A stretch of 64,000 bases of DNA from Rhizophagus irregularis. Lineage: Eukaryota; Glomeromycota; Glomeromycetes; Glomerales; Glomeraceae. The position numbers were made by a program, and so were the translations under genes. The stretch's first letter is position 1. Each line of letters opens with the position of its first letter. Under the pieces are notes generated by a model. It worked only from the letters and a program-made list of their open reading frames with translations, made no database searches and was not told the DNA's origin. The stretch is taken from contig NC_089452.1 in assembly GCF_026210795.1 (NCBI RefSeq), positions 1 to 64,000 on the forward strand, read 5' to 3'. This document shows positions 22,192-32,460 of the stretch, piece after piece.

Positions 22192-24379
22192 CAGTCAACT
22201 CTCCATAATTGCACTCTCCATAATTGCACACCCTTCGTAATTGCACCCTTTGATTCGGTCCTAACTTTGGGACTTAATGCTAATTGCACACCCTCTGTAC
22301 TCTACATGTGCAATAATTTTTTAGTACGATTATATTGTCCTATTCTCCATAAATGCACGCACGTGACTTTCTGAACCTTCCGAACTTATATAATAATGCG
22401 CAGTGCGCACAGTTTGATTAACATCTCGCATTCTCACTATGCCTAAAAAAAACATTTCTTTATCAGATATTCAGAAATATGAGCTTTGTCTTTATGCTCG
22501 TGATAACAAGAAAACTCGAACTCAGTATGTGGACTGGGTTGAACAAAAGTGGGGGGTCAGAGTTAATAAATCTACAATTACAAGAACCTTGCAAAGTAAA
22601 GAGAAACGACTTACCACAGAACTTGCAAATCCAGAAGCAAAACGTCATAAACCTGTTGCTGTTCCGGAATTTGAACTTGCCCTAAAAGAATTTGTTTTAT
22701 GTTATCAGCATAAAACAATTTTAAGTGATGCTATATTAATTGAGAAGGCTAAATTACTAGCCAATGAACTGGAAGTTCCTCAAGGAATATTACAAGTTAA
22801 ACATTTTTTTTTAATAATTTATATTTAATAATTTATTATAATGTTTGTTTGATCACTATTTTATTATTTATTTATAGTTTTCCAACGGATGGTTCCAAAA
22901 ATTTAAGGAGCGTAACAGTATTCGTCAAGCAAAGCTTCATGGAGAGGCAAATTCTGCTGATGAAAATGCTATTGCTGAAGCTCTACCTTTATTACAAAAT
23001 AAATGTGCAGAATATCCTCCTGATCGTATTTACAATATGGATGAGACAAGGCTTTTTTATCGGTAGGTATTTAATATTTATATGTTATATTTGTAATCTC
23101 TTCTCATTATTAATAACTAATACATATTCTTTTAGGTTAGAACCAGACCGAACATTAGCTACAAAGCGGCTTTCTGGACGTAAAAAAAGTAAGGAACAGC
23201 TATCAGTTGCTTTATATGCAAATGCTGATGGATCACATAAGCTGCCTCCTTTAATAATTGGTAAATATGCAAATCCGCGATGCTTTAAAAATGTTAATAT
23301 TGGCAATTTGCCAATGTCCTATCGGAATAATGCTAAAGCTTGGATGTTAGCAACCATTTTTCAAGAGTGGCTTCAGGAATTTGATTATCAAGTTGGCATA
23401 AAACATGATAAACAGCGTGTTTTGCTGCTTCTTGATAATTGTACAAGCCATAAAATAAATAATTTAGTTCTTGAAAATGTTGAAGTTTATTTTTTGCCAC
23501 CTAATACGACTTCAAAACTTCAACCAATGAATTCTGGAATAATTATGTCTTTTAAAAAGCATTATCGGCATCACCACATCTGGTAAGTTGGGTTTTTTCA
23601 AATCTACTATATTGCAAATTTAATATACATATTTTATTTTAGATGGATATTAGAACAAGTTGAAGCAGGCCAGCTTATACAGGATTTAAAAACGAATGTT
23701 TTGCAAGCAATTCAATATATTATTCAAGGTTGGAATGAAGTTACGGCTGATACCATCAAAAATTGTTGGAATCATGTCAAAATCCTTTCAGATGCTATTC
23801 CTAGAGATAATGATGAAAATTATGATTCAAATATTGACAGTGAACTTAATAGAGCAATTGAAGCTCTTCATTTATCCGACATGATGCAAGTGAAAGAATT
23901 TCTAACTATTCCTGAAGAAGATGTAATATATGAATTTCTTAATATTTCAGAATTCGAAGATATGTTTAAAAGTGGGACTACAGATCATCCAGATGAAGTA
24001 GATGATAATTCTGAAATGGAAATCATTCATATCAATGAAGCATTACGAAGCTTGAAAACTGTAAATTTGTTTTTACTTCAACAAGAAAATGCAGGTGAAC
24101 AGATAAAATTAGTGGGTAAAATTGAGAAATTTATTAGAAAAAGGAAATTCAATTCAATGCAGCAGACTACTATAGATCAATATTTCGTATAAATGTTTTA
24201 ATTTTATAATGATAATAGTTTTAATTTTGTAGTTTTTAGTAATAATTCATAATAAATAAATGTGACGTTACAACTTTATATAAAAATCACGTGATATATG
24301 TAATTCTATAATTGCACACCCTCTCTAATTGCACGCTTACGCTCAGTTCCGAGGGTGTGCAATTATGGAGGTTTGACTG
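22192..24379. mobile_element. pogo/Tigger-type transposon, complete with TA duplication
   Basis: 2188 bp. Left end CAGTCAACTCTCCATAATTG; the right end reverse-complemented reads CAGTCAAACCTCCATAATTG. TA lies on both sides (22190-22191, 24380-24381). Subterminal copies of (AAT)TGCACACCCT recur at both ends (for example 22223, 22281, 24314, 24352), plausible transposase sites. It contains a single plus-strand transposase gene with three introns. The ends share CAGTCAACTC with the MITEs at 31224 and 35036. Confidence 0.93.
22439..24192 (+). pseudogene. pogo-like transposase (CENP-B/DDE_1 type), 4 exons
   Basis: Exons 22439-22795, 22878-23062, 23136-23582 and 23643-24192; the first two introns are in phase. 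Domains: HTH region (SLSDIQKYELCLYARDNKK, VNKSTITRTLQ); CENP-B-like second HTH ending GWFQKFKERNSIRQ; DDE_1 core with YNMDETRLFY (first Asp), LLLLDNCTSHK (second) and PNTTSKLQPMNSGI (third). The usual acidic residue of the QPxDxGI block is Asn here. The exon 3/4 junction creates TGA where Arg (CGA) is expected. The C-terminus ends QTTIDQYF, matching the PCNA-binding PIP-box pattern Q-x-x-I-x-x-[FY]-F known from pogo transposases. Probably inactive through the Asn and the stop. Confidence 0.88.
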
Positions 24380-24808
24380 TATTATGGTTTAGGGGCCGGC
24401 GTGATTCCTCCCTTTAAACGAGATCTACTCCATTATCTTTTATTAGTTTCATTTTTTACTTCCCTTTCTCACGTATTACTTTATAAAAATATAATAAAGA
24501 TTTTACTTTGATTTTTTAAACGTGTTGTGTTTTACAAGTGACTAATATTTATTAATTACATTCGGATAATTTCTTAATGCCGTAATACAAATAACTAAAT
24601 GCATACGAGTTGTTTGAAACTAAAAAAAAATAAAAATAAGAAAAAGCGTTTTCAAATAACGTGTTCTCCAAAAAAAAAAACAAACAAGGATTTCAAAAAA
24701 AAAGAACCTACAAAAAAAATATTTGAAAGCCAAAAACCATGAGATTTTACTAAGAATATATATATAAATAGCGAATACCGATGTTAATAGAAAAAGTCAT
24801 TACCGTTA
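24380..24808. other. Spacer, no gene seen
   Basis: Flank of the pogo insertion, A-rich runs at 24625-24720 and a short TA run at 24759-24770. It could hold the 3' UTR of the minus-strand secreted-protein gene that ends at 24809. Confidence 0.4.
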
Positions 24809-25222
24809 CTATTCAGTTGGTTCCTGGTCTATAAATCCCAATGCAAATGCATTATCCGAATTGGTAGTAATGTATTTAAATACAACATAATATATGCTTC
24901 CTGAACTAGGTACTTCTTTCCAAGACCGCCTTCTACTCCGCTTGACATTGTCAACAAAAATGGCATCTACCAATACATCACCTTTACGATCAACTCGCCA
25001 GAGTTCCGATACAGTTACTCCAGGTAGAGCAACTGCGGATGTATAATTAACAAAAATTTGGGTGGAAGCTCCAGTAAATTTTTGTGTCGTAAAACTAACT
25101 AATATTTGATCGGAAGAGTTAAATTTGTATGGTAGTGGTAGAGTTTGTTGACCTGAAACAAAAGAACAAAGAACAAGAATAGTGTAGGTAATTAAGAACC
25201 AAGGAGTGAGTTTTTTTGCCAT
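24809..25222 (-). CDS. Small secreted protein, 137 aa
   Basis: Intact single-exon frame. The N-terminus MAKKLTPWFLITYTILVLCS has a basic start and a hydrophobic core, followed by FVSGQQ, a good signal-peptidase site near residues 24-25. The mature part of about 112 residues is polar with alternating hydrophobic strands (QILVSFTTQKF, IFVNYTSAVALPG, IYYVVFKYI), suggesting a beta-sandwich. It has a basic KRSRRRSWK stretch and no cysteine pair in the mature part. No internal stop, unlike its neighbours, so this may be a real host gene. Candidate cell-wall or effector-type secreted protein; family not recognised. Confidence 0.65.
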   Translation of the reverse strand: MAKKLTPWFLITYTILVLCSFVSGQQTLPLPYKFNSSDQILVSFTTQKFTGASTQIFVNYTSAVALPGVTVSELWRVDRKGDVLVDAIFVDNVKRSRRRSWKEVPSSGSIYYVVFKYITTNSDNAFALGFIDQEPTE

Positions 25223-26266
25223 TGTTTGATTGATCGTTTAATTGAAGAGAACTATCTTGTAATAAGAAGTGGAGAAAAAGAAAATTGGTTGTTTTATATA
25301 ACAGATAATGAAATTATTCATAGACTATTTTTGAGGCTTAGTAAGGGCCCACTTGGAGGCAAATTTCTTGGTCTTGTAATTGGGGCTGAAATTCGTTTTC
25401 GTCATTTTATAAGCATCATAGGGATATTACGCAATTTGTAGAAGCTTGTTGCTTGTTGATTATAGTAAGTTTTGATGTTATTCTCTTCTTGTGAGATTTC
25501 TTTGCGGATAAAAACCGGAAATATCTGGATAAAGACCGCAATCCAGATATATAAAAATTCGTGGCACTTATTTAATTAAACTTGTGGCATTCATTTAAGT
25601 AAGTCCGTAGCATTTATTAAATAAATTCGTGGCAATTATTTAGTTAAATCGTGGCATTTATTTGTTACTTTTGTTTATTAAATTCGTGGCATTTTGTTTT
25701 CGTTTTCTATTAACATAGCATCGCTGTAAAAAAAACAGATCATTTAAAATGTTATTCTACAGTTGCTAAGCGCTCTACATGCATTAATATGCATTACTAA
25801 TAAAAAATACTGTATTTCTTATTATTCTTCTAAACTATTTCTTGCTTTTATGTGACATGATTTAAATGAGCAACGCATGAGCTGTGAATAAATTAGCGTC
25901 GTAATTATATAAACCGATTTCATCTAATGTATTAATATACCCCTAATATTTCTTTCATAAAATCCTTGAACTGTAGCTTTCTTAATATTCCCACCTAATT
26001 CAAATTGGTTTGACGCTTCGGATTGGGCAACCACACTCCGTTGATCTGAATCATCTAAACTGTTAGGATTTGACCTGCTGATGAATAAAGAATAATGATG
26101 GTAGCTTAGTTACTGCGCGCGCAAAATCTGATTGGCCGATCATCTCTTACGAGAAGGTTGCGAGGAAGTGCTGGGAACTGATTGGGAGCTAGGGAGATCT
26201 CACGTGATACTAATTTTTCGCCTCTCTGCCACCACAAAAGTGACGACATGAATTTAAAAAAAAACT
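25223..26266. repeat. Spacer with imperfect GTGGCATTTATTTA repeats
   Basis: Between about 25555 and 25695 the phrase AATTCGTGGCATTTATTTAA recurs six times with variation at 22-30 bp spacing. The rest (25223-25555, 25700-26266) shows no supported gene; a 71-codon frame at 25226-25441 overlaps the presumed promoter of the secreted-protein gene and has no features. Confidence 0.5.
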
Positions 26267-26693
26267 CTAATCCTGTCTCTCATCTGAGTCAACCGCATCA
26301 GCACCACTGTGATTATTATTTATAGTGACATTGATGACATTGGCGCTTTGGGAAAAAGAAGGGATAGTTGGGGTTACGGGTCTGGAAATATTAGGCGTTT
26401 CGACGGTTGATGGTGTTTCGGCAGGGCTGGAACCGCTTGATTTTGCGGGTGATGATATTGATTTAGGTGCCGAGTGTCTTGGTATCTTTGACGGTTGGGT
26501 TCTTCTTAGTATTCTCGATCTCGACGGCTCCTTAACTCTTGAAAATAATTCCGGGAAAGTTTCTGGAGTAGAAACTATTAAGGATGCTTCTTGTGATGTT
26601 GATGGGGTCGGTTCCAGAGGAACCCTCTCAGGCGAGGGACCAGGCTCACTTGTTCCATCTAATCTTCTAACACTTGCGTTGTGAAAGGTAATT
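26267..26693 (-). CDS. C-terminal exon of a Ser/Pro/Thr-rich protein
   Basis: Minus-strand frame of about 140 residues from an acceptor AG at about 26695 to a stop at 26267. It reads ITFHNASVRRLDGTSEPGPS ... LEPTPSTSQEAS ... EPSRSRILRRTQPS ... SSGSSPAETPSTVETPN ... and ends DAVDSDERQD. The composition is strongly coding-like (SP/TP-rich disordered region with several basic SR patches) and the local GC content is higher than around it. The opposite-strand frame at 26325-26684 is its shadow. Upstream exons were not identified. Possibly the end of a regulatory or cytoskeletal protein; no domain visible. Confidence 0.45.
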
Positions 26694-27192
26694 CTAGCGA
26701 AAATTAAAATAGATTGGTATTAATTAAATATTTGGGAACTCCCACTCCACTTCTCACGTAATTACCAGGTTTCAGCCAAAACTCCGTAGAAAATTCCTCA
26801 TAAAGCTCTTCCCAATTAAACTCCTTTTTTTCCCACCGCCTCTAAATTTTTTTGCCGTCTAATAATAATGAGTATATTGTAATATCAGCCAGACCCCTTA
26901 TAAACTTCAAGTAAGCTACAGCTTCCTAGCAATGTCTTCCCAAAATAGGCGTTTCTTTTTATTTGGAGTGGAATGAAACTCAGCATTTCTTTCTTTTCTT
27001 TCGTCAACGGGGAAGCGGACTGGGTATTATTCCACTCGAGAGAAGACGATGACATTTTCACATAGTGGAAGACGGGGCGTGGGAGAGATCCACTATTTTA
27101 TGGAAAAAAAAACGAGTGAGTGATTAATACAATGATAATACCGGTGGCTTAGATGATTAGCCGATCATCTCGTGATTTGAGAAACAACTCTA
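26694..27192. other. Possible 5' part of the Ser/Pro/Thr-rich gene, unresolved
   Basis: The minus strand upstream of the 26693 exon should hold a donor and earlier exon, but I could not identify a convincing frame. Contains two GCCGATCATCT(C) words (27158-27170 and 26132-26145). Confidence 0.3.
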
Positions 27193-28594
27193 CAGGGCGG
27201 ACATGCTTATTATCACTTTGCCGATCATTTGCCGATCACATATACTGTATATTGATTATCACGTTTATTTTGAAGCTCCAAGCAAAATCATATTTGCTAG
27301 AAAAATTGTACTAATTATTTTATTTGGTAGTTTAGGATAACCAAAATATACTATAAAATTATTGTGGAAAAAAAGATAAAGTTAGCTTTGAGCCGAAATT
27401 TTTAATAATTATCCCTTAAACCGTAAGCAATTGCAGGTAAATTTGCCCGCAATTTTACCAAATTTCGGCTCTCATCTAATTTTATGAAAATAAAGCAATT
27501 TAATAAAATTTTTTTCCAAGATAGTTTAAATTATATATTGTGCAGCAATTATTATTATTTATTAATTATATATTAGAAAATCGAAAATTACCCACTGGTC
27601 AAATGTTGTATTTTAAGATAATCACAATATTTTAAAAAACTTTGCACTTAACTTTGACGATTTCATTGATAATTAATTGTAGCTATATAAAAGCTTAATA
27701 GAATTTGTAGAATTTGGTATGAGAAACAACTTTTGTTAATATGATTTTTGATGTTTAAAAGTAGGATTTTGACTTTATATAGAACCTTAATGAAAATTTT
27801 ATGATGCATTTTAATTATATATTCATAAAAATTAATTTTTTTTATCTCTATTTTGTCTATTATAATGCAAAAATTTTATAATGAAAATAAAAAGTTATAA
27901 TAAATATTCAAATAGAAAAAAAAATATGGTAAGAAAAGTTTAAATTTTATTATATAAAAATTCTGATACTATTTTTGCGGGTTAATTTCTCATCCAATTT
28001 TAATGATCAACTGCATATCTAACTCATACAATTTATGGCCAGAATGTAGATCAATTTGGCTGCAAAATTATGTGACAATCTGGCCAAAATTAAAAAATTT
28101 TTTATAGCGTCATTTATTCTAATTTAGAAATTGCGGGCAAATTTGCCTGCAAAATGGTTTAAGGGATAGTATTAGCCGATCATATGCCAATCATCTGCTA
28201 GTTTGACTTTGAAGCTTTGGGTGAAACCACAGATGTTTGGGTGAAACTTGAAACTTTTATAGTATATTATTTAGGTATTTAAGAATCCATGGCTAAAATA
28301 AACATGAATAATTTTTGATAATCAAGAAGTTATTATTAAATACATGCTTGCAATTATTGTAAGATTAATATAAGACTAATATTTGGTAAAATCTTCATGA
28401 ACTATTTTATGAATTAATTTATTAATAGTATATAAATAAAGTAAATAAAATAAAAATTTTATACATTATTATGTAGAGTTTGTAAAAAAAATAAACTCAA
28501 TGGTATTTTTTTGTGACAATATTGAACAAATGATTAGCAAAATGATTAGCAAAATGATCAGCAATATCATAATAATATGAGGATGTCCGTCCTG
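27193..28594. mobile_element. Non-autonomous TIR element with a nested second element
   Basis: 1402 bp, non-coding and very AT-rich. Ends CAGGGCGGACAT at the left and CAGGACGGACAT (reverse complement) at the right, each followed by GCCGATCATTTGCCGATCA-like or GCTGATCATTTTGCTAATCA-like words. Interrupted by the element at 27412-28166. Target duplication unclear. Confidence 0.65.
27412..28166. mobile_element. Nested MITE, ends TCCCTTAAACC, TA duplication
   Basis: 755 bp. The left end TCCCTTAAACCGTAAGCAAT is matched at the right by the reverse complement TCCCTTAAACCATTTTGCAG, and both arms continue into AAATTTGCCCGCAATTT. TA borders both ends (27410-27411, 28167-28168). No coding frame. Confidence 0.75.
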
Positions 28595-28929
28595 TTTAGC
28601 ATCAGGAGAGTTCTGTAGAACTGAAGTGGAACTGGAGTGTATTGCCTGTAAAATAATTTAATCATTATATTAACTCAAATCTAATTAACCGAATTAGCTG
28701 GACACAAAATCAATGATATCAATTTACACATATACAAAATTAGCATAGCCGGATGTTCTATATAAATCCCAAAAAATGAACTTGATTTTAATCGAATTAA
28801 CGAACTTTGACTAAGCCCTATGAAAAAAAATCATCCAATTTTTGTACGATAATTGTTCAAGTCCGTGTGGAAATTGTACAATTATTGCAGATTTTTGGAT
28901 AAAAATAGCTATGAAGTTTTTCAAAGCAT

Positions 28930-29120
28930 ATTAAAAGTATGCAATTTTTGTACAACTTAAATTTAGAATATAGAAAATGTTCAATTTTTGTGTGATCTTT
29001 ATACAACTTAAATTTAGGATACAGAAAACATTCAATTTTTGTACAATAAAAATTGTGATTATTGTACAACTTGAAAATAGACTTAAATTTAGGATACAGA
29101 AAGCAATTTTTGAGTAATCC
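28930..29120. repeat. Tandem repeats, TGTACAACTTAAATTTAGGATACAG type
   Basis: Three to four imperfect copies of a 55-70 bp unit containing CAATTTTTGTACAA and ACTTAAATTTAGGATACAGA. The minus-strand frame here reads repeated FLYPKFKLYK and is a repeat by-product. Confidence 0.65.
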
Positions 29121-29589
29121 TACTATACTACTTTCCATTTTACCTGTATGGTTACATTTGACCACTTTTAGGGTCAAATAGACCACTTTTAACCATTACA
29201 AATAGATTTTCCTAAGTAAAGTGATTTATGCAGTAAGGTTACACAAATTTCAACTGCATATTTGCTTATAAACGGGCATCTTTCGGACCCATTAGTGAAA
29301 TTTTTGTATCATCTTGTAACTAAAAAAAAGTCAAAAACTTTTTATTAGGTTACGCAATTAGTTCTGACTGGAATTATAATTTGGCCAGAATTATGCGGTA
29401 AAAATTAACTCTTAAATTATATATGTTGATCACGTGATCTGATCGTCAAAATAAATATGATGACGCGAAATGTTTTTGTTTGTTTTTTTAACCTTTTAAC
29501 TTTTCTTCAACTTTCTTTTAAAATATCAGGTAAGAAAAACTTGTGTTCTTTATCTTTTTATTTTCCTAACTTTTTACATTTTAATGTTA

Positions 29590-29850
29590 CTAACTTGCTT
29601 TCTTCACTAACTTCATACTTTTTTTTTATTACTAACACTAATAATTTACTTTTTAACACACTAATTTGCTTTCTTCACTAACTTCATACTTTTTTATTAC
29701 TAACACTAATAATTTACTTTTTAACACTACTAATTTGCTTTCTTCACTAACTTCATACTTTTTTATTTATTTAATACTAATAATTTACTTACACTAATAA
29801 TTTACTTTCTTCTTTGATACTACTAATTTACTTTCATGTTATTAACATAC
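29590..29850. repeat. Tandem repeats with TTTGCTTTCTTCACTAACTT units
   Basis: About three copies of a 65-70 bp unit (TTTGCTTTCTTCACTAACTT ... CATACTTTTTTATT ... ACTAATAATTTACTTTTTAA), each less regular toward the 3' side. Confidence 0.7.
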
Positions 29851-30431
29851 TTTATTTTATTTTATTTTCTTACAAATTTTTATATTTATGATTATATCAA
29901 ATTTAGTATGTATTTTATTGATAAAATATTGTGTATATTTTTTATATTTTAAGTCAATAAAAATTCATAATTTCACTTTATAAATTGCCTGTTATTACTG
30001 TAAAATTTAACCTATAATTCCTAAAATATGGCCTAAAATTTGGCTCGAAATCACACAATAATTGTATAAATTCAGGTCAAAAATAGGATAATTATTGAAT
30101 GAATTACCATGCAATAATTGTGTGATTTATTGCAATTTTTAGCACAATTATTGTATGGTCAAATTTACAGAAATCGTAGTGAATTTAATTGAATGATTTT
30201 TCAACAAAAATCACACAGACTTTTTTCATAGGGTAAATAGACTACAAATCATTATGAATCAGATATTATGTGGTATACATGATTTCGATCCATGTAAATA
30301 TACTGTATAAACAGTGTCTCGAATAAAAATGAATCTGATATTTTATTATGATATACTTGTTACAAACTGCTATAAAGCTATAAATTGACAAAAACGTTAT
30401 AAATCACTAAATTTGGTTCTACACCAGTAAA

Positions 30432-31060
30432 ATGGTTAAAATTAACTACCATTCTGGTTTAAATCCTGTAGTAGTACAAGCAATAACTAATCTGTATTAC
30501 AGATATAGCAATAAAACGCCAAAAATGTGGTATTTCCGAATTCGTATTCTATTTAGGAAACTTATCGAATATAGCCCAACATTCTTCTCAAAGAATGAAT
30601 ATATTTATATAACTAAAAAATTATATGAAAATGGGGAATTTAAAGCTGGAAGACGCTCATTTTATATTTATTGCACTGTATATATGTGACTCATTGGTGT
30701 TTATCTGTGAAAATACCATTGAATGTACAAATAAATATCTGAATAAATGCATTGCTAAAATAGAGGAAAGGCATGTTGCATAATATAAATCTGTATTATA
30801 GAAATGAAAAAGTAAAAAAGCGCTTAATAATAATGAAATTGGTGAGATTTGTAATAATATTTATTTTAGATATAGAAAAAGCTCTAAATTTTATTGTTCT
30901 TGTACTTCAAAAGAAATTAAGAAAAGTGTTGCATATCAATTAATTAATAGTGCAAAAGTTATCCAACGGACTTGGAGAACTTTCAAGTTGAGACCTGAAA
31001 TATAGGCAAAACAAGTTTGGAATATAGTAAGCACTAGTTAGAATAGTCCATTTCGTCCAA
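30432..31060 (+). pseudogene. Decayed gene with IQ-like basic helix
   Basis: The first block (30432-30689) reads MVKINYHSGLNPVVVQAITN and AGRRSFYIYC. After breaks, a second block (about 30815-31045) reads NNNEIGEICNNIYFRYRK, FYCSCTSKEIKKS and AKVIQRTWRTFKLRPEI, then TAG, then AKQVWNIVS. VIQRTWRTFKLRPE fits an IQ-type calmodulin-binding-like helix. The TAG sits where Trp (TGG) would fit, a G-to-A change. I recall this motif as common in repeated genes of Rhizophagus; not verified. Confidence 0.45.
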
Positions 31061-31223
31061 ATTTCAAATTGATGAATGTTAGACGAAAGTTGGTCTAAAT
31101 TCAACCAATCATTGCTAAAAAATTGTCAAAATTATTATGGACGATTTGCACAGTTCGCCTGCCACTTGGCAATCACAAATTGGCAAAAATTCGTTATTAT
31201 CAGTAAATTCAGAAATAAAACTA

Positions 31224-32183
31224 CAGTCAACTCCCTCTATAGTCACTCCCGTTATAGTCACATTCTACTATATAGTCACACCAGTTGAATGTTCAAAACA
31301 CTTTATTATTAAAATCTATCCTATATAGTCACAATCTATCTATAGTCACTATCACACCTATCCTCAAAAATCTTATATTAAAAAGAACCGTTTATAATCA
31401 CAGTTATATAAAGAATATATTAAATAACTGGCATCTAATAATCGTACAAAGATGTACCATAGCTTGTTAGAATCGTCTCACTGAGACGAATCGAATGGTG
31501 GTAGTTTTATCCTTTCATGATCACTGGCTGATGAGTTATTCAACAAAATGTTAAGCATCGGCATTATTATATTTCTTGATTTACGTTTACTGCGCCATTT
31601 AACATTTTGCTGAATTTCTCGGTATCTAGTGATTATAAAAAGACGATTAATAGCTCGTTGGAATCCCCTCATCAAGACGAATCGAATGGTGGTAAGATCA
31701 TCTCTCTGTGATCAATATTGACGGAGTTACTACTTAAAAACCATTTAATATTTTTTAATTTCGGAAATTGATCTAGTGATTGGATTTCGATGTATTTTAT
31801 ACCATTAGATTTGTCGCATCAAGACGAATCGAATGGTAGTAAGATCGTCTCTCTAGGATCAATATTGGCAGAGTTATTACACAAAAACCATTAATATTTT
31901 TTTAACTTCGGAAATTAATCTAGTGATTAGATTTTAATGTATTTTATACCATTAGAACCGTCTCATCGAGACGAATCGAATGGCGGTAAGATCATCTCTC
32001 TACGATTAATATTGGCTGAGTTACGATACAATAAAGTTTTAAGTATAATTTTAGCCAAAATTATGTTAATTTTTGGCCGGAATTATGATATACTAATATA
32101 AGAAATTTTTTATATAGTCACATCTCTTTATAATCACCAAATATGGACTGTCCCAAATGTGTGACTATAAAGAGAGTTGACTG
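31224..32183. mobile_element. pogo-type MITE, copy 1 (TA duplication)
   Basis: 960 bp with ends CAGTCAACTCCCTCTATAGT and, reverse complement at the right, CAGTCAACTCTCTTTATAGT. TA flanks both sides. Subterminal TATAGTCACA-type words repeat at both ends. Inside are four direct copies of an AGACGAATCGAATGGTGGTA module at 130-190 bp spacing (31459, 31650, 31801, 31947). Non-coding. Confidence 0.9.
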
Positions 32184-32460
32184 TATTCGTCAAACTCTTA
32201 GTTATAAAATGTACACAAATCGATCTCAAAACACATTTACGAAAGATTACCAATTTATTTCTTTTGAAATGCCAGATTTAGTTTATTCATAATAATAATA
32301 ACCGATTTTATTCAATAATAAATCAAAACAATTAATTATATATTATTTTAATAAAATTTATTAAATTTACTAAAAAGCAGTCAATAATAAAAAATGAATA
32401 TTTCGTAATAAATCTATCATAAAATGATAAAATGGATAAAATTTTGTCATAAATCTATAT
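32184..32460. other. AT-rich spacer
   Basis: Flank of the MITE with AATAATAA runs; no gene. Bordered on the far side by the decayed minus-strand gene. Confidence 0.4.

Larger units (their letters stand above)
28816..30233. mobile_element. Non-autonomous element, ends CCCTATGAAAAAA
   Basis: 1418 bp with ends CCCTATGAAAAAAAATCATC at the left and the reverse complement CCCTATGAAAAAAGTCTGTG at the right. It is filled with tandem repeats (below) and carries no gene. Flanks TAAG and TAAA could be a diverged short duplication. Confidence 0.55.

Noticed and set aside
26325-26684. 119-codon plus-strand frame
   Set aside because: The opposite strand gives a better coding sequence (SP/TP-rich with an acceptor site and a stop); the plus frame is its shadow.
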